64,000 nucleotides of DNA from JAWLEP01 sp964553045 (GTDB lineage Bacteria > Fermentibacterota > Fermentibacteria > Fermentibacterales > JCC-6). The notes under the pieces were generated by a model. It made no database searches. It was not told where the DNA came from and worked only from the letters and a program-made list of their open reading frames with translations. Positions 41,557-51,420 of the stretch are shown here, piece by piece; position 1 is the stretch's first letter, and every line of letters starts with the position of its first letter. The stretch spans positions 1 through 64,000 of the forward strand of contig CAZKJG010000015.1 in the NCBI GenBank assembly GCA_964553045.1, read 5' to 3'. Made by a program: the position numbers and the translations under genes.

Positions 41557-43524
41557 TTGCGAAACTCATTTCTGGCACTTGTCCTTTTGGTCGGCATGGC
41601 CGTGTCGGCGGGACTTACCACAATCTCTTCCACCACAGACGGGATAGAGCTCCGGCTTGCTTCCGGCGCGGTGGAGACGGAGACAGTCAGCCTGAGGGGC
41701 TCGCAGTTCAGCAGGCTCAGCATGGAGGGCGCGGAGGGCCGCAACGAGTTCGGTCTTCCGGTGCTCCCCGCCTACAGGGCCTGGATCGAGGTTCCCGCCG
41801 GCGCCGAGGTCACCGTGGACGTAACCCCGCTGCGCATCGAGCAGGTCAGCGCTCCGGCGGCTCCGGTGGAGCCCGGCATCCGATCGGCCCCCAAGAGCCG
41901 GCCCCGCGGCGAGTTCGAGATGGCCCTCGACCCTCGCGTCTACTCGGAGGGCGAGAGCTTCCCCGAGAGCTGGGCCCGGGTCATCGACGGCGGCATGATG
42001 CGGGGCCGTCACGTGGTGCTGGTGGAGGTCACGCCCCTCAGGTGGACCCCCGGCGCCTCGCAGATGGACCTGCTGGCCGCAGCCGACATCCAGGTCAGCT
42101 ACCAGGGCGGCGACATGGCCGAGACGGACCGGCTGGCCGAGCACTTCAGCTCCCCCTACTACGACCGCTTCCTTGAGAGGCAGCTGGTTAACTACGGCAC
42201 CTTCTCCTTCGACGGCGGCTTCGACTCCCCGCCCTCCCCCTACCTGATCGTGGGCCACTCCGACTTCGTGGACACGGGTATGGACGACTTCGTCTCCTGG
42301 AAGGAGAGCCTGGGCTTCGACGTAACTGTGGCGGACCTGGACGAGACCGGGGGCTCCGCCTCGGAGATAGAGGCCTACATACTGGATGCCATCGAGAACT
42401 GGGCCGACCCGCCCGAGTTCGTGCTGCTGGTGGGCGACACCGGCTACCTTCCCGGCAACAGCGCCACCGAGTACGGCGGCGTCACCGACCTCTACTACGT
42501 CGCTCTGGACGACGGCGGCTACTTCCCCGACGCCTTCATCGGCCGGTTCTCGGTGAACGACGTGGGCGAGGCCGTGCTGATGGCCGACCGGGTCATAGAC
42601 TACGAGCAGAACGTGGGCGGCAGCGACGACTGGATACAGAACACCTGCTGGATCGCCAGCAACGACAATTACAACATTAGCGAGGGCACCCACAACTACT
42701 GCATCGACAATTACCTCGACCCCCTGGGATACACCTGGGACAAGGTCTATCCCGTGACCTACGGCTCCAGCGCCGACGACGCCATCGAGTCCATCAACGG
42801 AGGCGTCTCCATGCTCACCTTCAGCGGCCACGGCTCGCAGACCTCCTGGGGCGACATGTCCTTCGGCAGCGGCGACTTCGCGCAGCTGAACAACGAGGGC
42901 ATGTTCCCCGGCGTCCTCTCCCACTCCTGCCTCACCGGCGACTACGAGGTCGCCACGGCATGGTGCGAGACCTGGACCCGCACCCCGGGCCGCGGAGGCC
43001 TGTGGTTCTGGGGCTCGGTGCCCAGCACCTACTGGGACGAGGACGACATCCAGGAGAAGGCCGAGTACGAGTGGTTCCTGGGCGGAGACCGTGTGGAGTG
43101 GCCCATGGGCTTCCTGGGCGGTGGCCTTCTGGCGGTCTACGAGTACTACAGCGGAGGCGGCCGCTCCAAGTACTACTACGAGGGCTACAACCTCATGGGC
43201 GACCCCTCTGTGGACATGTGGGTCTGGGGAGAGGAGACCGGCGTCGAGGGTTCTGAGACCCACGGCGGCCTGGGCAGCTCCCTTGCGGTGAGCTCCCCCA
43301 ACCCCATCATGGCCGGCGCCAGGGTAAGGCTCTCCGGCAGCGGCTACGGCCGCCTGGAGGTCTACGACGTGGCCGGCCGTCTGGTGGCCACCCCCTACGT
43401 GGGTGAGCTTTCGAACAACATGAGCGTGGAGTGGGACGCCTCCGGTCTGAGGACCGGGGTCTACTTCCTGCGCCTGAGGCAGGGCGACACCGCGGCTACC
43501 GCCAAGGTGACCCTAATCCGATAG
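41557..43524 (+). CDS. secreted C25 (gingipain-like) cysteine peptidase with sorting domain
   Basis: Peptidase of 655 residues. A signal peptide (NSFLALVLLVGMAVSAG) and an N-terminal Peptidase_C25_N-type propeptide precede the caspase-fold catalytic domain: the His is in LTFSGHGSQTSW (His425) and the Cys in LSHSCLTGDYE (Cys458). The C-terminal 80 residues form a Por-type sorting domain (SSPNPIMAG, LEVYDVAGRLV, GLRTGVYFLRL), the signal for type IX-like export in FCB bacteria. It starts with TTG at 41557 after GAGGAGG. It may act in degrading environmental proteins or in surface maturation. Confidence 0.9.
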   Translation: MRNSFLALVLLVGMAVSAGLTTISSTTDGIELRLASGAVETETVSLRGSQFSRLSMEGAEGRNEFGLPVLPAYRAWIEVPAGAEVTVDVTPLRIEQVSAPAAPVEPGIRSAPKSRPRGEFEMALDPRVYSEGESFPESWARVIDGGMMRGRHVVLVEVTPLRWTPGASQMDLLAAADIQVSYQGGDMAETDRLAEHFSSPYYDRFLERQLVNYGTFSFDGGFDSPPSPYLIVGHSDFVDTGMDDFVSWKESLGFDVTVADLDETGGSASEIEAYILDAIENWADPPEFVLLVGDTGYLPGNSATEYGGVTDLYYVALDDGGYFPDAFIGRFSVNDVGEAVLMADRVIDYEQNVGGSDDWIQNTCWIASNDNYNISEGTHNYCIDNYLDPLGYTWDKVYPVTYGSSADDAIESINGGVSMLTFSGHGSQTSWGDMSFGSGDFAQLNNEGMFPGVLSHSCLTGDYEVATAWCETWTRTPGRGGLWFWGSVPSTYWDEDDIQEKAEYEWFLGGDRVEWPMGFLGGGLLAVYEYYSGGGRSKYYYEGYNLMGDPSVDMWVWGEETGVEGSETHGGLGSSLAVSSPNPIMAGARVRLSGSGYGRLEVYDVAGRLVATPYVGELSNNMSVEWDASGLRTGVYFLRLRQGDTAATAKVTLIR

Positions 43525-43543
43525 CCCTGTTCGCATAGGGTGG

Positions 43544-43570
43544 AAGGGGCCGGGGAGACCCGGCCCCTTT
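43544..43570. terminator. bidirectional intrinsic terminator
   Basis: AAGGGGCCGGG (43544-43554) pairs with CCCGGCCCCTT (43559-43569) around a GAGA tetraloop, an 11-bp GC-rich stem with A residues on one side and T residues on the other. It lies between the C25 peptidase (rightward) and the addA-like gene (leftward), which converge here, so it can terminate both transcripts. Confidence 0.75.
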
Positions 43571-43594
43571 CGCTATCTTCAGCGGCTGGGGTGC

Positions 43595-46500
43595 TCAGTC
43601 CCCTAAGGAGCGGACCGCGCCGGCTGCGAGGAACACCAGGTTCCCCCGGGCGGGGCGGCCGAAGGCCCTGCGCACCGCCTCCAGGTAGCCCTCCTGCTGG
43701 CCGCGGTAGTGCTCGGCGAGGCGGTCCAGGTTTTCCTCCCTTGGCTCGGGAACGTGGTCGGTCTTGTAGTCCACCACTATCAGGTCTTCCCCGTCGTCCA
43801 GCAGCAGGTCGATGTAGCGCTCCCGCGGCCTGCCCTCCTGCATCACCACCAGCGGGTACTCGCGGCCCACCACATCGCACCGCTGCAGGTCGAAGGGCAG
43901 CTCCATTCCGAAGAAGCGCAGGGCCAGCTGCGAGGCCTCTTCGCACATCTCTTCGCAGACAGATTCCAGCAGCTCCCGGTTGTCTTCCGTCCAGCCCTTC
44001 GGGTCTGCGTGGTCGATCCGCTCCAGTATCGCGTGGACCAGGGTGCCCAGGCGTTCTGCAGGCGTGTCTTCCACCTCGGGCTCGGGGATCTGGAACACCG
44101 GCTCGGTCTCCGGCGGCACCCGGCCGGGGCTGGAAGCCGGATCCAGCTCGGGCCGGGAGGCCCTGCTCCGGTCCAGGGGGGAGGCCTCCACCTCCATCAG
44201 GCGGCAGACTCCCTCCGGAGCCTTTCGGGCGGCTTCCAGAAGCGGGGCCCGCAGGGTCTGCATGGTGTCGCCGCCGGCTTCGTCCCCCGCCACCAGCACG
44301 GTGAGGCTGGTCCGGGGCCTGGTGGCGGCCACGTAGAAAAGCCTGCGGGTCTCCGCCGCCCTCCGCCAGCCCTCCCGCAGCTCCAGCAGCGGGTAGGCCG
44401 GCGTCTGCAGATCCTTCGACAGGTAGACGGCCGCCCGCCTCTCGTGGAGGTCACGCAGGAGGATGTCCTTCTGCCTGTTGGACCCGAAGGCGGTCTCCAG
44501 CAGGTAGACGTGCTGGTAGGCCAGGCCCTTGGAGCGGTAGATGGTGGAGATGGTCACCGCCTGCATGTCCGGCCGGGGGATGGCCGGGTCGGGCCTGCCC
44601 CCGCCGGGGGCCCTGTCGGTGAGGTGGTCCAGCAGCTCCTCGCAGGAGCCGATGGTGCCCTCCATGGCCATCTCCAGCACAGTGGCCAGGCTCCCCAGCC
44701 GCCGCTCCACCGAGTAGCCGGAGGCCTCGATTCCGGCGATCATGTCGGTGGACAGGAGAAGCTGGTAGAGGAAGTCGGCCAGGGGCAGCTCCACAGCCGC
44801 CGCACGGAGTCTCCGCAGCATGCGGTTGGCATCCCGAACCGTTCGGGGCAGTCCGTCGGCGCCGGCGTCGTCCATGCTCCGGCAGCCGGCGGCGATGGCG
44901 GCGGTGATCTCCGGGTCGCCGATGCCGAAGAACGACGACCTCATCGTATGGACCCAGGCCTTCGCGTCGCCGGGGGCGGTGAGGCAGCGGACCATCTCCC
45001 GCAGGTCCACCAGCTCCAGGCGGCGGGAGAAGTCGCTGCGCATGGCCAGCGAGGCCTCCAGGCCCTGCAGCTCCAGGGCGTCCACCATCTCCTGCGCCCG
45101 GGTGCCGTGGCGCATGAGAACGGCGCAATGCCCGGGCATGGCCCCGGCGTCCACCTTCCTGCGGATGTCGGCGGCCACCCAGTCGGCCATGGTCTCCGCC
45201 GACAGGTCCGACTTCAGGTCATCTCCCTCGGGGGCCTTCACCTCCACCACCCTCACCGGAGGGCCCTCCTCGTCGCGGAAGGCGGTGAGGGGGGAGTACT
45301 CGCAGCCGTAGGGCAGCTCCTCGGGGGACTGGGCGGCGAACAGCAGCCGGCCGAATGCGTTCACGAACTCTATTACCCGACGGGTGCTTCGGAAGTTGTC
45401 CACTATGCCGCTGCTGAGGGCGCCCGCCGCCTCCAGGGCGGCAAGCGTGGACTTGTAGGTCTCCACGTCGGCGCTGCGCCAGCCGTAGATGGACTGCTTG
45501 GGGTCTCCCACCACCGTGATCCTGCCCGGCCCGAAGGCCCGGCCGGCCTCGGCCAGGAAGGAGGAGAAAAGCTCCACCTGCAGGCCGCTGGTGTCCTGGA
45601 ACTCGTCCACCAGCAGGTGGGAGAACCGCTCCCCCAGCTGCCGGCGCAGGCCGGGGCTTCCCGACAGCGCCCGGGTGCACCGCACCAGAAGGTCCTGGTA
45701 GGAAAGCCGCGACACGTTCCCCTCCCAATCGGCGCGCAGGCGGCGGACGAAGGGCATCAGCACCTCCTCCAGCACTCCCGAGATCTCCGCCCCCCTCAGA
45801 AGCGCCGGAAGGCTGGTTCCGGACTTGCCCGGCTTCAGCGCGTCGCGGACCCGCTTCACCGCGTCGGAGACCTCCCGCTTTTCCTCCTTGCCCCCCCAGT
45901 TGGCCGCGGAGCCGCCGCGGAGGCTGATCGAGGACAGGGCGTCATCGGCCTCCTGTGGTGTCGGGGCACGGCCGGAATCCAGATTTTCCAGAAGCGCCTC
46001 CATGGTCTTTACGTGCGGGAGGAGCCTGTCGTCCGCCGAGGTGCATCTCGCCGAGGGCCCGGACAGCAAGAGCGAGATGTCCTCCGGCAGAGACAGCCTC
46101 AGGTACTCCATTATCTCCCGGCAGCCTCCCAGTCCGGAGAGGTCCGAGAGCCACCAGGTGGACTCCACCTGCTCGGCCAGCTCCAGCAGCCTGCCGGTGC
46201 CCGCCGCCTCCAGAACCGGCTCCATCTTCTCCACCTGTGAGGCGGGGAGCGAGGAGAGGTACCTGTCCCACCTGGCCGCCAGCTCGGGGCCGGCGAAGTG
46301 AGCCTCCACGGTCTCGAAGGAGGGGTCCACGCCTGTGATGTGGGAGTAGCTGCGCAGCACGAAGGAGGCGAAGCCGTGTATGGTGGATATTCGGGCCAGG
46401 GGCAGCCTGCGAAGGGCCTGCGTGAGGCCCGCGTTCGCCAGCTCGTGCCGTATTCGGCCCCGCAGCTCCGAGGCGGCGGCCTCGGTGAAGGTAACCACCG

Positions 46501-46657
46501 CCAGGCTCTCCAGGTCGGCCCCGTCGCGGACCAGGGCCACCACCCTCTCCACCAGCAGTGTTGTCTTGCCCGTGCCGGCGCTGGCCTCCACCACCACGTT
46601 CCGCTCCCGCTCCTCCACTATCTCGCGGCGGGCGGAGCAGTCGGAGGGCCTACGCAT
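43595..46657 (-). CDS. UvrD/Rep-family helicase-nuclease, AddA/RecB-like
   Basis: Superfamily 1 helicase with C-terminal RecB-type nuclease, 1020 residues. Walker A EASAGTGKTT is at residues 24-33, motif III/II LLVDEFQDTSGLQ and GDPKQSIYGWRSAD follow, and VTISTIYRSKGLAYQHVYL is motif V. The nuclease domain shows GTLVHAILERI, YIDLLLDDGEDLIVVDYKTD and the QQEGYL motif, so it appears active. It should resect double-strand breaks together with the preceding gene. ATG at 46657 overlaps the addB-like stop (46650), so they are coupled. Confidence 0.88.
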   Translation of the reverse strand: MRRPSDCSARREIVEERERNVVVEASAGTGKTTLLVERVVALVRDGADLESLAVVTFTEAAASELRGRIRHELANAGLTQALRRLPLARISTIHGFASFVLRSYSHITGVDPSFETVEAHFAGPELAARWDRYLSSLPASQVEKMEPVLEAAGTGRLLELAEQVESTWWLSDLSGLGGCREIMEYLRLSLPEDISLLLSGPSARCTSADDRLLPHVKTMEALLENLDSGRAPTPQEADDALSSISLRGGSAANWGGKEEKREVSDAVKRVRDALKPGKSGTSLPALLRGAEISGVLEEVLMPFVRRLRADWEGNVSRLSYQDLLVRCTRALSGSPGLRRQLGERFSHLLVDEFQDTSGLQVELFSSFLAEAGRAFGPGRITVVGDPKQSIYGWRSADVETYKSTLAALEAAGALSSGIVDNFRSTRRVIEFVNAFGRLLFAAQSPEELPYGCEYSPLTAFRDEEGPPVRVVEVKAPEGDDLKSDLSAETMADWVAADIRRKVDAGAMPGHCAVLMRHGTRAQEMVDALELQGLEASLAMRSDFSRRLELVDLREMVRCLTAPGDAKAWVHTMRSSFFGIGDPEITAAIAAGCRSMDDAGADGLPRTVRDANRMLRRLRAAAVELPLADFLYQLLLSTDMIAGIEASGYSVERRLGSLATVLEMAMEGTIGSCEELLDHLTDRAPGGGRPDPAIPRPDMQAVTISTIYRSKGLAYQHVYLLETAFGSNRQKDILLRDLHERRAAVYLSKDLQTPAYPLLELREGWRRAAETRRLFYVAATRPRTSLTVLVAGDEAGGDTMQTLRAPLLEAARKAPEGVCRLMEVEASPLDRSRASRPELDPASSPGRVPPETEPVFQIPEPEVEDTPAERLGTLVHAILERIDHADPKGWTEDNRELLESVCEEMCEEASQLALRFFGMELPFDLQRCDVVGREYPLVVMQEGRPRERYIDLLLDDGEDLIVVDYKTDHVPEPREENLDRLAEHYRGQQEGYLEAVRRAFGRPARGNLVFLAAGAVRSLGD

Positions 46658-49517
46658 CGTCCTCCCCCTTCAGACGGGCGGCGTCGGGGTCGGAGGCCGT
46701 CTTCCACTCCAGACGCACCGCGGGGGTCAGCCGGCAGAGGTCGGAGAGGTCGCAGAAGCGGCAGACATCGTAGGAAGATGACAGGGGGAGCGGCGGGAAG
46801 TAGCCCCTGTCCATCAGGTCGGCGAAGAGCCCTGCCCTGGCCTCGGCCTGCGCCGCGGCCTCGGCCAGCTCCTCGGCGCGGAATATCGGCTGGCGGTCCA
46901 GCTCCCGCTCCAGGTAGAGGTAGCCCACGCGCACGGGCTCCTCGCCCTGCTGGGCGTACAGGCAGGCGTACAGCGGAAGCTGCATCATCTCGCCGCCGCG
47001 GGTATTCCTCTCCACGATGTATGCGGACTTGGCGCTGCCGCTCTTGAAGTCCAGCAGCACCGTCCCGTCCGACGCCTTCAGGACCAGGTCTATCCTGCCC
47101 CTGGTCTTCCTGCCGGCAAAGGTGCCTCTCACCGACATCTCCGCGGCCTCCACGGTCCAGCCCTCCGGCTGCATGGAGCGCACCAGCGCAACCAGTTTCG
47201 GGGTCTCCCGCCGGACGAAGGCCTCCTCGAAGGCCCGGCTTCCCAGCTGGGCCGCCAGGCCTTTCTTCGAGGCTGCCCGGCGGACGCACTCCTCCACCTG
47301 GCCCGCCTTCGGGGAGAAGCCGTGTCTTTCCAGGACGCGCTCCAGCGCCGCGTGGAGGACGTTGCCCCGCACCATGGGGTCGGGCTGGCTGCCCACGGTG
47401 CAGTCGGGGTCGGGCCTCAGCCGCCAGACCTTCTCCGCCAGGCAGGCGAAGGGGCAGCGGGCGTAGCCCTCCAGCAGGGAGGCGGACAGCATGGAGGCCA
47501 GCCTTTCGGGGCGGACCCCCAGGTTGCCGTCGTGGGGGCCGAAGGGGTCTCCGGATATCCTCTCCAGTTCCGCTTCCAGCACCATGGCGGAGAAGGGGCC
47601 GGTGAGAAGCGGCCTGGCGCCATTGCGGCGCGAGGCCTCCCGGGCCCTTCTCTGGCCCGGGTGGCCGCCGGCCAGGAGCAGGTGCCGGGGGCCTCCGGCG
47701 GACCGCCGCTCCGGCGTGTCCTCCGGCAGGCCGTCCAGGAAGGGGGAGGCGAACACCTGCCGGCCCTGGCTGTCGCTGCCCCGGCGGACCAGGCAGAGGG
47801 TCTCGGAGGCGGCCTCGGCGGCCTGCATCAGCAGCAGCTCCTGCTCCAGCACAGCGCAGGGTGCGGAGGGCAGCTGCAGCCGCTCCCTCAGGGGCTCGGG
47901 AAGTCTGGGATCCTCCCTGGGCATGCCGGGGAAGACGTCCTCCTCCAGGTCGCAGACCAGGACGTGTTTCCACAGCCCGCCCCGGGCCGCCTCGGGCGTC
48001 AGTACGCGCACCCCCGTCCTGCTGCCGGTCCTTACGGCGGTCTCCGCCCTGCCCAGGGCCCGGACGATCAGGTCTGCGGTCTGCCCGGCGGAGAGCTCGG
48101 CGTCCACCGGCGGCCGCTCCATTCCCGCCAGGCCCGCGGCCAGCCTCTTCCGGGCGGGGGCGGACATGGCCCCGTCCGCCAGGGAGAGAAGGCCCGCTAC
48201 GGCGGACTCGGGGCTGCGCCTGCGGGGTGAGAGGTATTGGTGGCAGACTGAGAGGAAGCCCTCCAGGCCGCCGGCTGCTTCGGGATGTCTGCGGGCAGCG
48301 GCCAGCCAGTCGGAGAGGCCGTGGCGGACGCCGGTGGCCTCTATCAGGGCCAGCAGGCCGGCCCGGTCGAAACGGCAGCCCTGCGAGAGGCATCCGGTGG
48401 TGGCCACCTTCAGCAGGCTCGAGTAGTGGTAGTCGCTCTCCTCCAGGTCCAGCAGCGCCTCCACCATTCGCCCCGTCGGGGTCTGCAGCAGGGGTACCGA
48501 AAGCCCGGCTGCGCAGGGGATCCCCTCGTGGTGGCAGAGCCTGGCCACCAGACTGCCGGTTTCCTCCCTGGCCACTACGGCCACCTCCATGGGTGCGGCT
48601 CCGTCGGACAGCAGGCGGGTGATCCGGTCCACCGCCGCCCTTGCGGTGCCCAGCGCACCCCTGGTGACCAGCAGATCCATCCCCCGGGGGGGCGAGGTGC
48701 GGCCCCCGGTGAGCATGTTGCGGACCACCGGCTCGAAGACCGGCTCCCCGCCTCCCCTAAGCCGCCGGGGCCGGTGAAGCGAGAGAGACTTCAGCAGGTC
48801 GTCGGTGCGGCGGGTGACCTCCCCCCAGCGGTCCATGCCGGGGCGGGAGGGTGTGAGCCACTCCATTCGGCCTGCCCATCGGGCCAGGCGTATCACAAGC
48901 CACCTCTGCAGCGGGTTGAGCTCGTAGAAGCCGTAGAGGACCAGGAGGTCGGGGGGCTCCGCCTCGGGCACACTGCGCATGGCCCGGTCCGGAGCCCGGG
49001 GGAAGCAGCCCTCCCGCAGCCCCAGGTAGGCCTCGAAGGCCCTTCCCACCGCCGGGGCCAGGTCGCCTGCCTCCCCGCCCACCACGGTGAGGGCAATCCG
49101 GTAGGTCTCCGGCTCGATCCCCAGCAGGAGCATCTTCTCGAAGAAATCGGCCAGGGAGGCGGCAGCCGGCAGGCTTCCCCGCAGGCCCGACAGGGCGGTG
49201 CCGCCTCCGGCCTCCCTCAGGGCCTGCAGGCCCATGGCGGCCCGGGACACGGCGTCCACCTCCGCAGAGGCCGCGGAGAGGCTGCCCGCCGCCTCGGCCA
49301 GCCGGCGCAGGCTGGGGAACCACCTGATGCCGTGGCCCACCCCTCCGTCGGCAATCAGGAGGGACTGAAGCCTCTCCACCTGCGTCCTGTTGGCGGTGGC
49401 CACCATTACCCGGCCCGATGCGCCGCCTGCCAGCAGCTCCACGGCCCGCCGCTCCAGGTCGCGGAAGCCTCCCTGCCCGATCAGGACGGTGTCGGTGGGC
49501 CTGACTATGGCCGGCAT
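46650..49517 (-). CDS. AddB-like PD-(D/E)XK nuclease/inactivated helicase
   Basis: Second subunit of the AddAB-type nuclease, 955 residues. The N-terminus (VMVATANRTQVERLQSLLI) has a helicase-like fold but no Walker A GxxGxGKT, so it may not hydrolyse ATP. The C-terminal nuclease has GNVLHAALERVL, TVLLDFKSGSAKSAY and a four-cysteine iron-sulfur staple: CPFAC near the barrel start and CRFCDLSDLC near the C-terminus. ATG at 49517 overlaps the eIF2B-like stop as TGATG, and its end overlaps the addA-like start. AddB assignment is inferred from order, size and the Fe-S pattern. Confidence 0.8.
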   Translation of the reverse strand: MPAIVRPTDTVLIGQGGFRDLERRAVELLAGGASGRVMVATANRTQVERLQSLLIADGGVGHGIRWFPSLRRLAEAAGSLSAASAEVDAVSRAAMGLQALREAGGGTALSGLRGSLPAAASLADFFEKMLLLGIEPETYRIALTVVGGEAGDLAPAVGRAFEAYLGLREGCFPRAPDRAMRSVPEAEPPDLLVLYGFYELNPLQRWLVIRLARWAGRMEWLTPSRPGMDRWGEVTRRTDDLLKSLSLHRPRRLRGGGEPVFEPVVRNMLTGGRTSPPRGMDLLVTRGALGTARAAVDRITRLLSDGAAPMEVAVVAREETGSLVARLCHHEGIPCAAGLSVPLLQTPTGRMVEALLDLEESDYHYSSLLKVATTGCLSQGCRFDRAGLLALIEATGVRHGLSDWLAAARRHPEAAGGLEGFLSVCHQYLSPRRRSPESAVAGLLSLADGAMSAPARKRLAAGLAGMERPPVDAELSAGQTADLIVRALGRAETAVRTGSRTGVRVLTPEAARGGLWKHVLVCDLEEDVFPGMPREDPRLPEPLRERLQLPSAPCAVLEQELLLMQAAEAASETLCLVRRGSDSQGRQVFASPFLDGLPEDTPERRSAGGPRHLLLAGGHPGQRRAREASRRNGARPLLTGPFSAMVLEAELERISGDPFGPHDGNLGVRPERLASMLSASLLEGYARCPFACLAEKVWRLRPDPDCTVGSQPDPMVRGNVLHAALERVLERHGFSPKAGQVEECVRRAASKKGLAAQLGSRAFEEAFVRRETPKLVALVRSMQPEGWTVEAAEMSVRGTFAGRKTRGRIDLVLKASDGTVLLDFKSGSAKSAYIVERNTRGGEMMQLPLYACLYAQQGEEPVRVGYLYLERELDRQPIFRAEELAEAAAQAEARAGLFADLMDRGYFPPLPLSSSYDVCRFCDLSDLCRLTPAVRLEWKTASDPDAARLKGEDDA

Positions 49518-50242
49518 CAGCCCATCACCCGCACTCCCTGCAGGGGCACTCTTTCGAACAGGGGGCTGTGGGGGCGGTCCCCGTACTCCCGCGCCGACAG
49601 GCGCTTGCCGGGGCCGGCCAGGAACAGCGGCTCCAGGCCCGCCTCCAGTGCGGCCTCCACTATTCGGGCGGTGCCCGTCTTGTTCACCACGTAGTCCTCC
49701 GTCACCGCGTCGGCCCCCAGCATCGGCAGCAGCCCGTGTTGGCGGACCAGCTCCGGGGCCTGGGCGTCGTTCACCAGAGTGGGCCGCAGGCCGTTGCCGG
49801 AGAGTGCTTCTGCCGCGCTGCGGCCCTCGCCGCCGGGAAGGGACAGGGTCTGGAATAAGGCCTCGGGGGGAGGGAAGACCGCCGAGAGCACCGAGATCAC
49901 CGTGCCGCTGTTGCTGTGGCAGATCAAAGATCTTCCCGAGATAAGCGGCTCCACTGTCTCCGCCAGCCTTCGCAGACTGCCCTCCATCTCCGAAAGAAGC
50001 CGGCCCGCCTCGGCGGCGGGGTCGTCGGCCCGCTCCAGCCTGCCGGCCAGGAAGCGCAGGGGGGCCATGTCCCCCGCCATCTCCCGCAGCCTTCGGGGGG
50101 TGTCGGGGGGGAAGGCCCTGCCTTCGGCCAGGGCCCGCAGCACCCGCCGGTAGATCATGGAGGCGCCTGAGGTGGTGTCATCGGCCAGCCGCGCCAGCAG
50201 CCGTCCGCCCTCCGAGCTCCCGGGTCCGCTTTTCTTCTGCAT
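49517..50242 (-). CDS. eIF-2B-like (IF2B family) protein
   Basis: Protein of 241 residues of the eIF2B-alpha/MtnA/ribose-1,5-bisphosphate isomerase fold. Family features: TTSGASMIYRRVLRAL, ICHSNSGTVISVLSA, LVNDAQAPELVRQHG, then GADAVTEDYVVNKTGTARIV and a closing FLAGPGKRLSARE. It is shorter than MtnA, and I cannot tell whether it is a sugar-phosphate isomerase or a regulator. ATG at 50242, with no strong ribosome site; longer upstream frames are not credible. Its stop overlaps the addB-like start, so translation of the nuclease is coupled to this gene. Confidence 0.72.
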   Translation of the reverse strand: MQKKSGPGSSEGGRLLARLADDTTSGASMIYRRVLRALAEGRAFPPDTPRRLREMAGDMAPLRFLAGRLERADDPAAEAGRLLSEMEGSLRRLAETVEPLISGRSLICHSNSGTVISVLSAVFPPPEALFQTLSLPGGEGRSAAEALSGNGLRPTLVNDAQAPELVRQHGLLPMLGADAVTEDYVVNKTGTARIVEAALEAGLEPLFLAGPGKRLSAREYGDRPHSPLFERVPLQGVRVMG

Positions 50243-50390
50243 GGGTCCAATAAGGCCCCCGTCGGCGCGGTATGTCAATGGCGAGGCGGGCGCCGGAAGT
50301 ATCGGGGGTCTCTCTTTTTTGCGGGATGTTCGGGGAGTATCTTGCCTTCGAAAAGATCGGAACCGGCTCGGATTGCTGGAAGGCGAAGAG

Positions 50391-51389
50391 ATGGCCAGGA
50401 TTCTGCGGGTGCTTGCCGCGCTGCTGCCGGCGGTTCTCTCATGCTGCGCGGACATCACCGAGTACGACGCGCTCTGGGTCTGGCGGGCGGAGGTGCTTTC
50501 CCTGCCCGACCTGGCCCCCCTGGGAACCATTCCCGGCCTGGAGGGCGGCCGGCAGGTGCTTTCGCTGGGAGAGAGCGTTTTCCTGGTCTCCAGCCTGGAG
50601 GGTGTGGTCTACAGGTGCTCCGCCGCAGAGCAGGCGGTGATGGACACCTGGCGTCTCTCCGACGCCCTCTCGGGAGGATGCGGCGACATGGTGGCCAGCC
50701 CCTGCTCCACCACCTTCTACGTCATCGCTTCCTTCGAGAGCCTGTACGAGGTGGACGCTCTGGAGGGCTCCATTCTGGCCAGCCTAAGTCCGGCGGACTT
50801 TCCGGTGGCTCTGGGTGATGGACTGAATGGGGAGCACATCTACGCCGCCGACGGACCTACGGGGTGGGTGTACGAGATGTACTGCCCCGGCAACTACGCC
50901 GAGCGGGCGGTGCAGTGCGACAGGAGCCCGGCGGTGCTGGAGCCGCTCAGCGAGGGGCCGGGGTACATTCTGCTGGGCTGCTCCGACACGCGTGGTTCGG
51001 TCTGCTTCCTGCGGCTGGACACCTTCGAGACGGTGAAGTGGGAGTCGGGCAGCGCCTGCGCCGACCTGGCGCAGATGAACGACTCCACCTGGGCCATAGC
51101 GCGGCCGGAGTGGTCGGGGGACCAGGGCAGCGTGCTGGTCTGCAGGGGCGTGGAATACGGCATCTCCACCACCGAGCTGGAGCTGGGCGGGCGCCCGCAG
51201 CGCGTGTGCTGGGACGAGTACCGTGACCTGCTCTACGTGGGCTCGCGGACCGACGGCGGCAGCACGCTGATCTCGGCCTGGTCGCCCGACAGCTCCAGGG
51301 TGGTGGCCGAGGTGGAGCTGGACGGCATCCTGCAGGACATGGCCGTGACGCCGGGGGAGAGCCGCCTCATAGTCCTCCTCTACGAGTAG
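50391..51389 (+). CDS. beta-propeller-like lipoprotein
   Basis: Lipoprotein of 332 residues: signal peptide MARILRVLAALLPAVLSC with lipobox, then DITEYDALWVWRAEVLSLPDL and repeated blades (VFLVSSLEGVVYRCSA, FYVIASFESLYEVDAL, HIYAADGPTGWVYEM) like a YVTN/PQQ-type propeller. The family is not one I can name. It resembles the lipoprotein at 58058-59071 in its start (EYxxxx...LDxLxxVG) and propeller pattern, so they look paralogous. ATG at 50391 follows GGAAGGCGAAG. It is divergent from the eIF2B-like gene. Confidence 0.65.
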   Translation: MARILRVLAALLPAVLSCCADITEYDALWVWRAEVLSLPDLAPLGTIPGLEGGRQVLSLGESVFLVSSLEGVVYRCSAAEQAVMDTWRLSDALSGGCGDMVASPCSTTFYVIASFESLYEVDALEGSILASLSPADFPVALGDGLNGEHIYAADGPTGWVYEMYCPGNYAERAVQCDRSPAVLEPLSEGPGYILLGCSDTRGSVCFLRLDTFETVKWESGSACADLAQMNDSTWAIARPEWSGDQGSVLVCRGVEYGISTTELELGGRPQRVCWDEYRDLLYVGSRTDGGSTLISAWSPDSSRVVAEVELDGILQDMAVTPGESRLIVLLYE

Positions 51390-51420
51390 CGGCGATACTC
51401 CTTGTGATTGGTGAGGAAGA

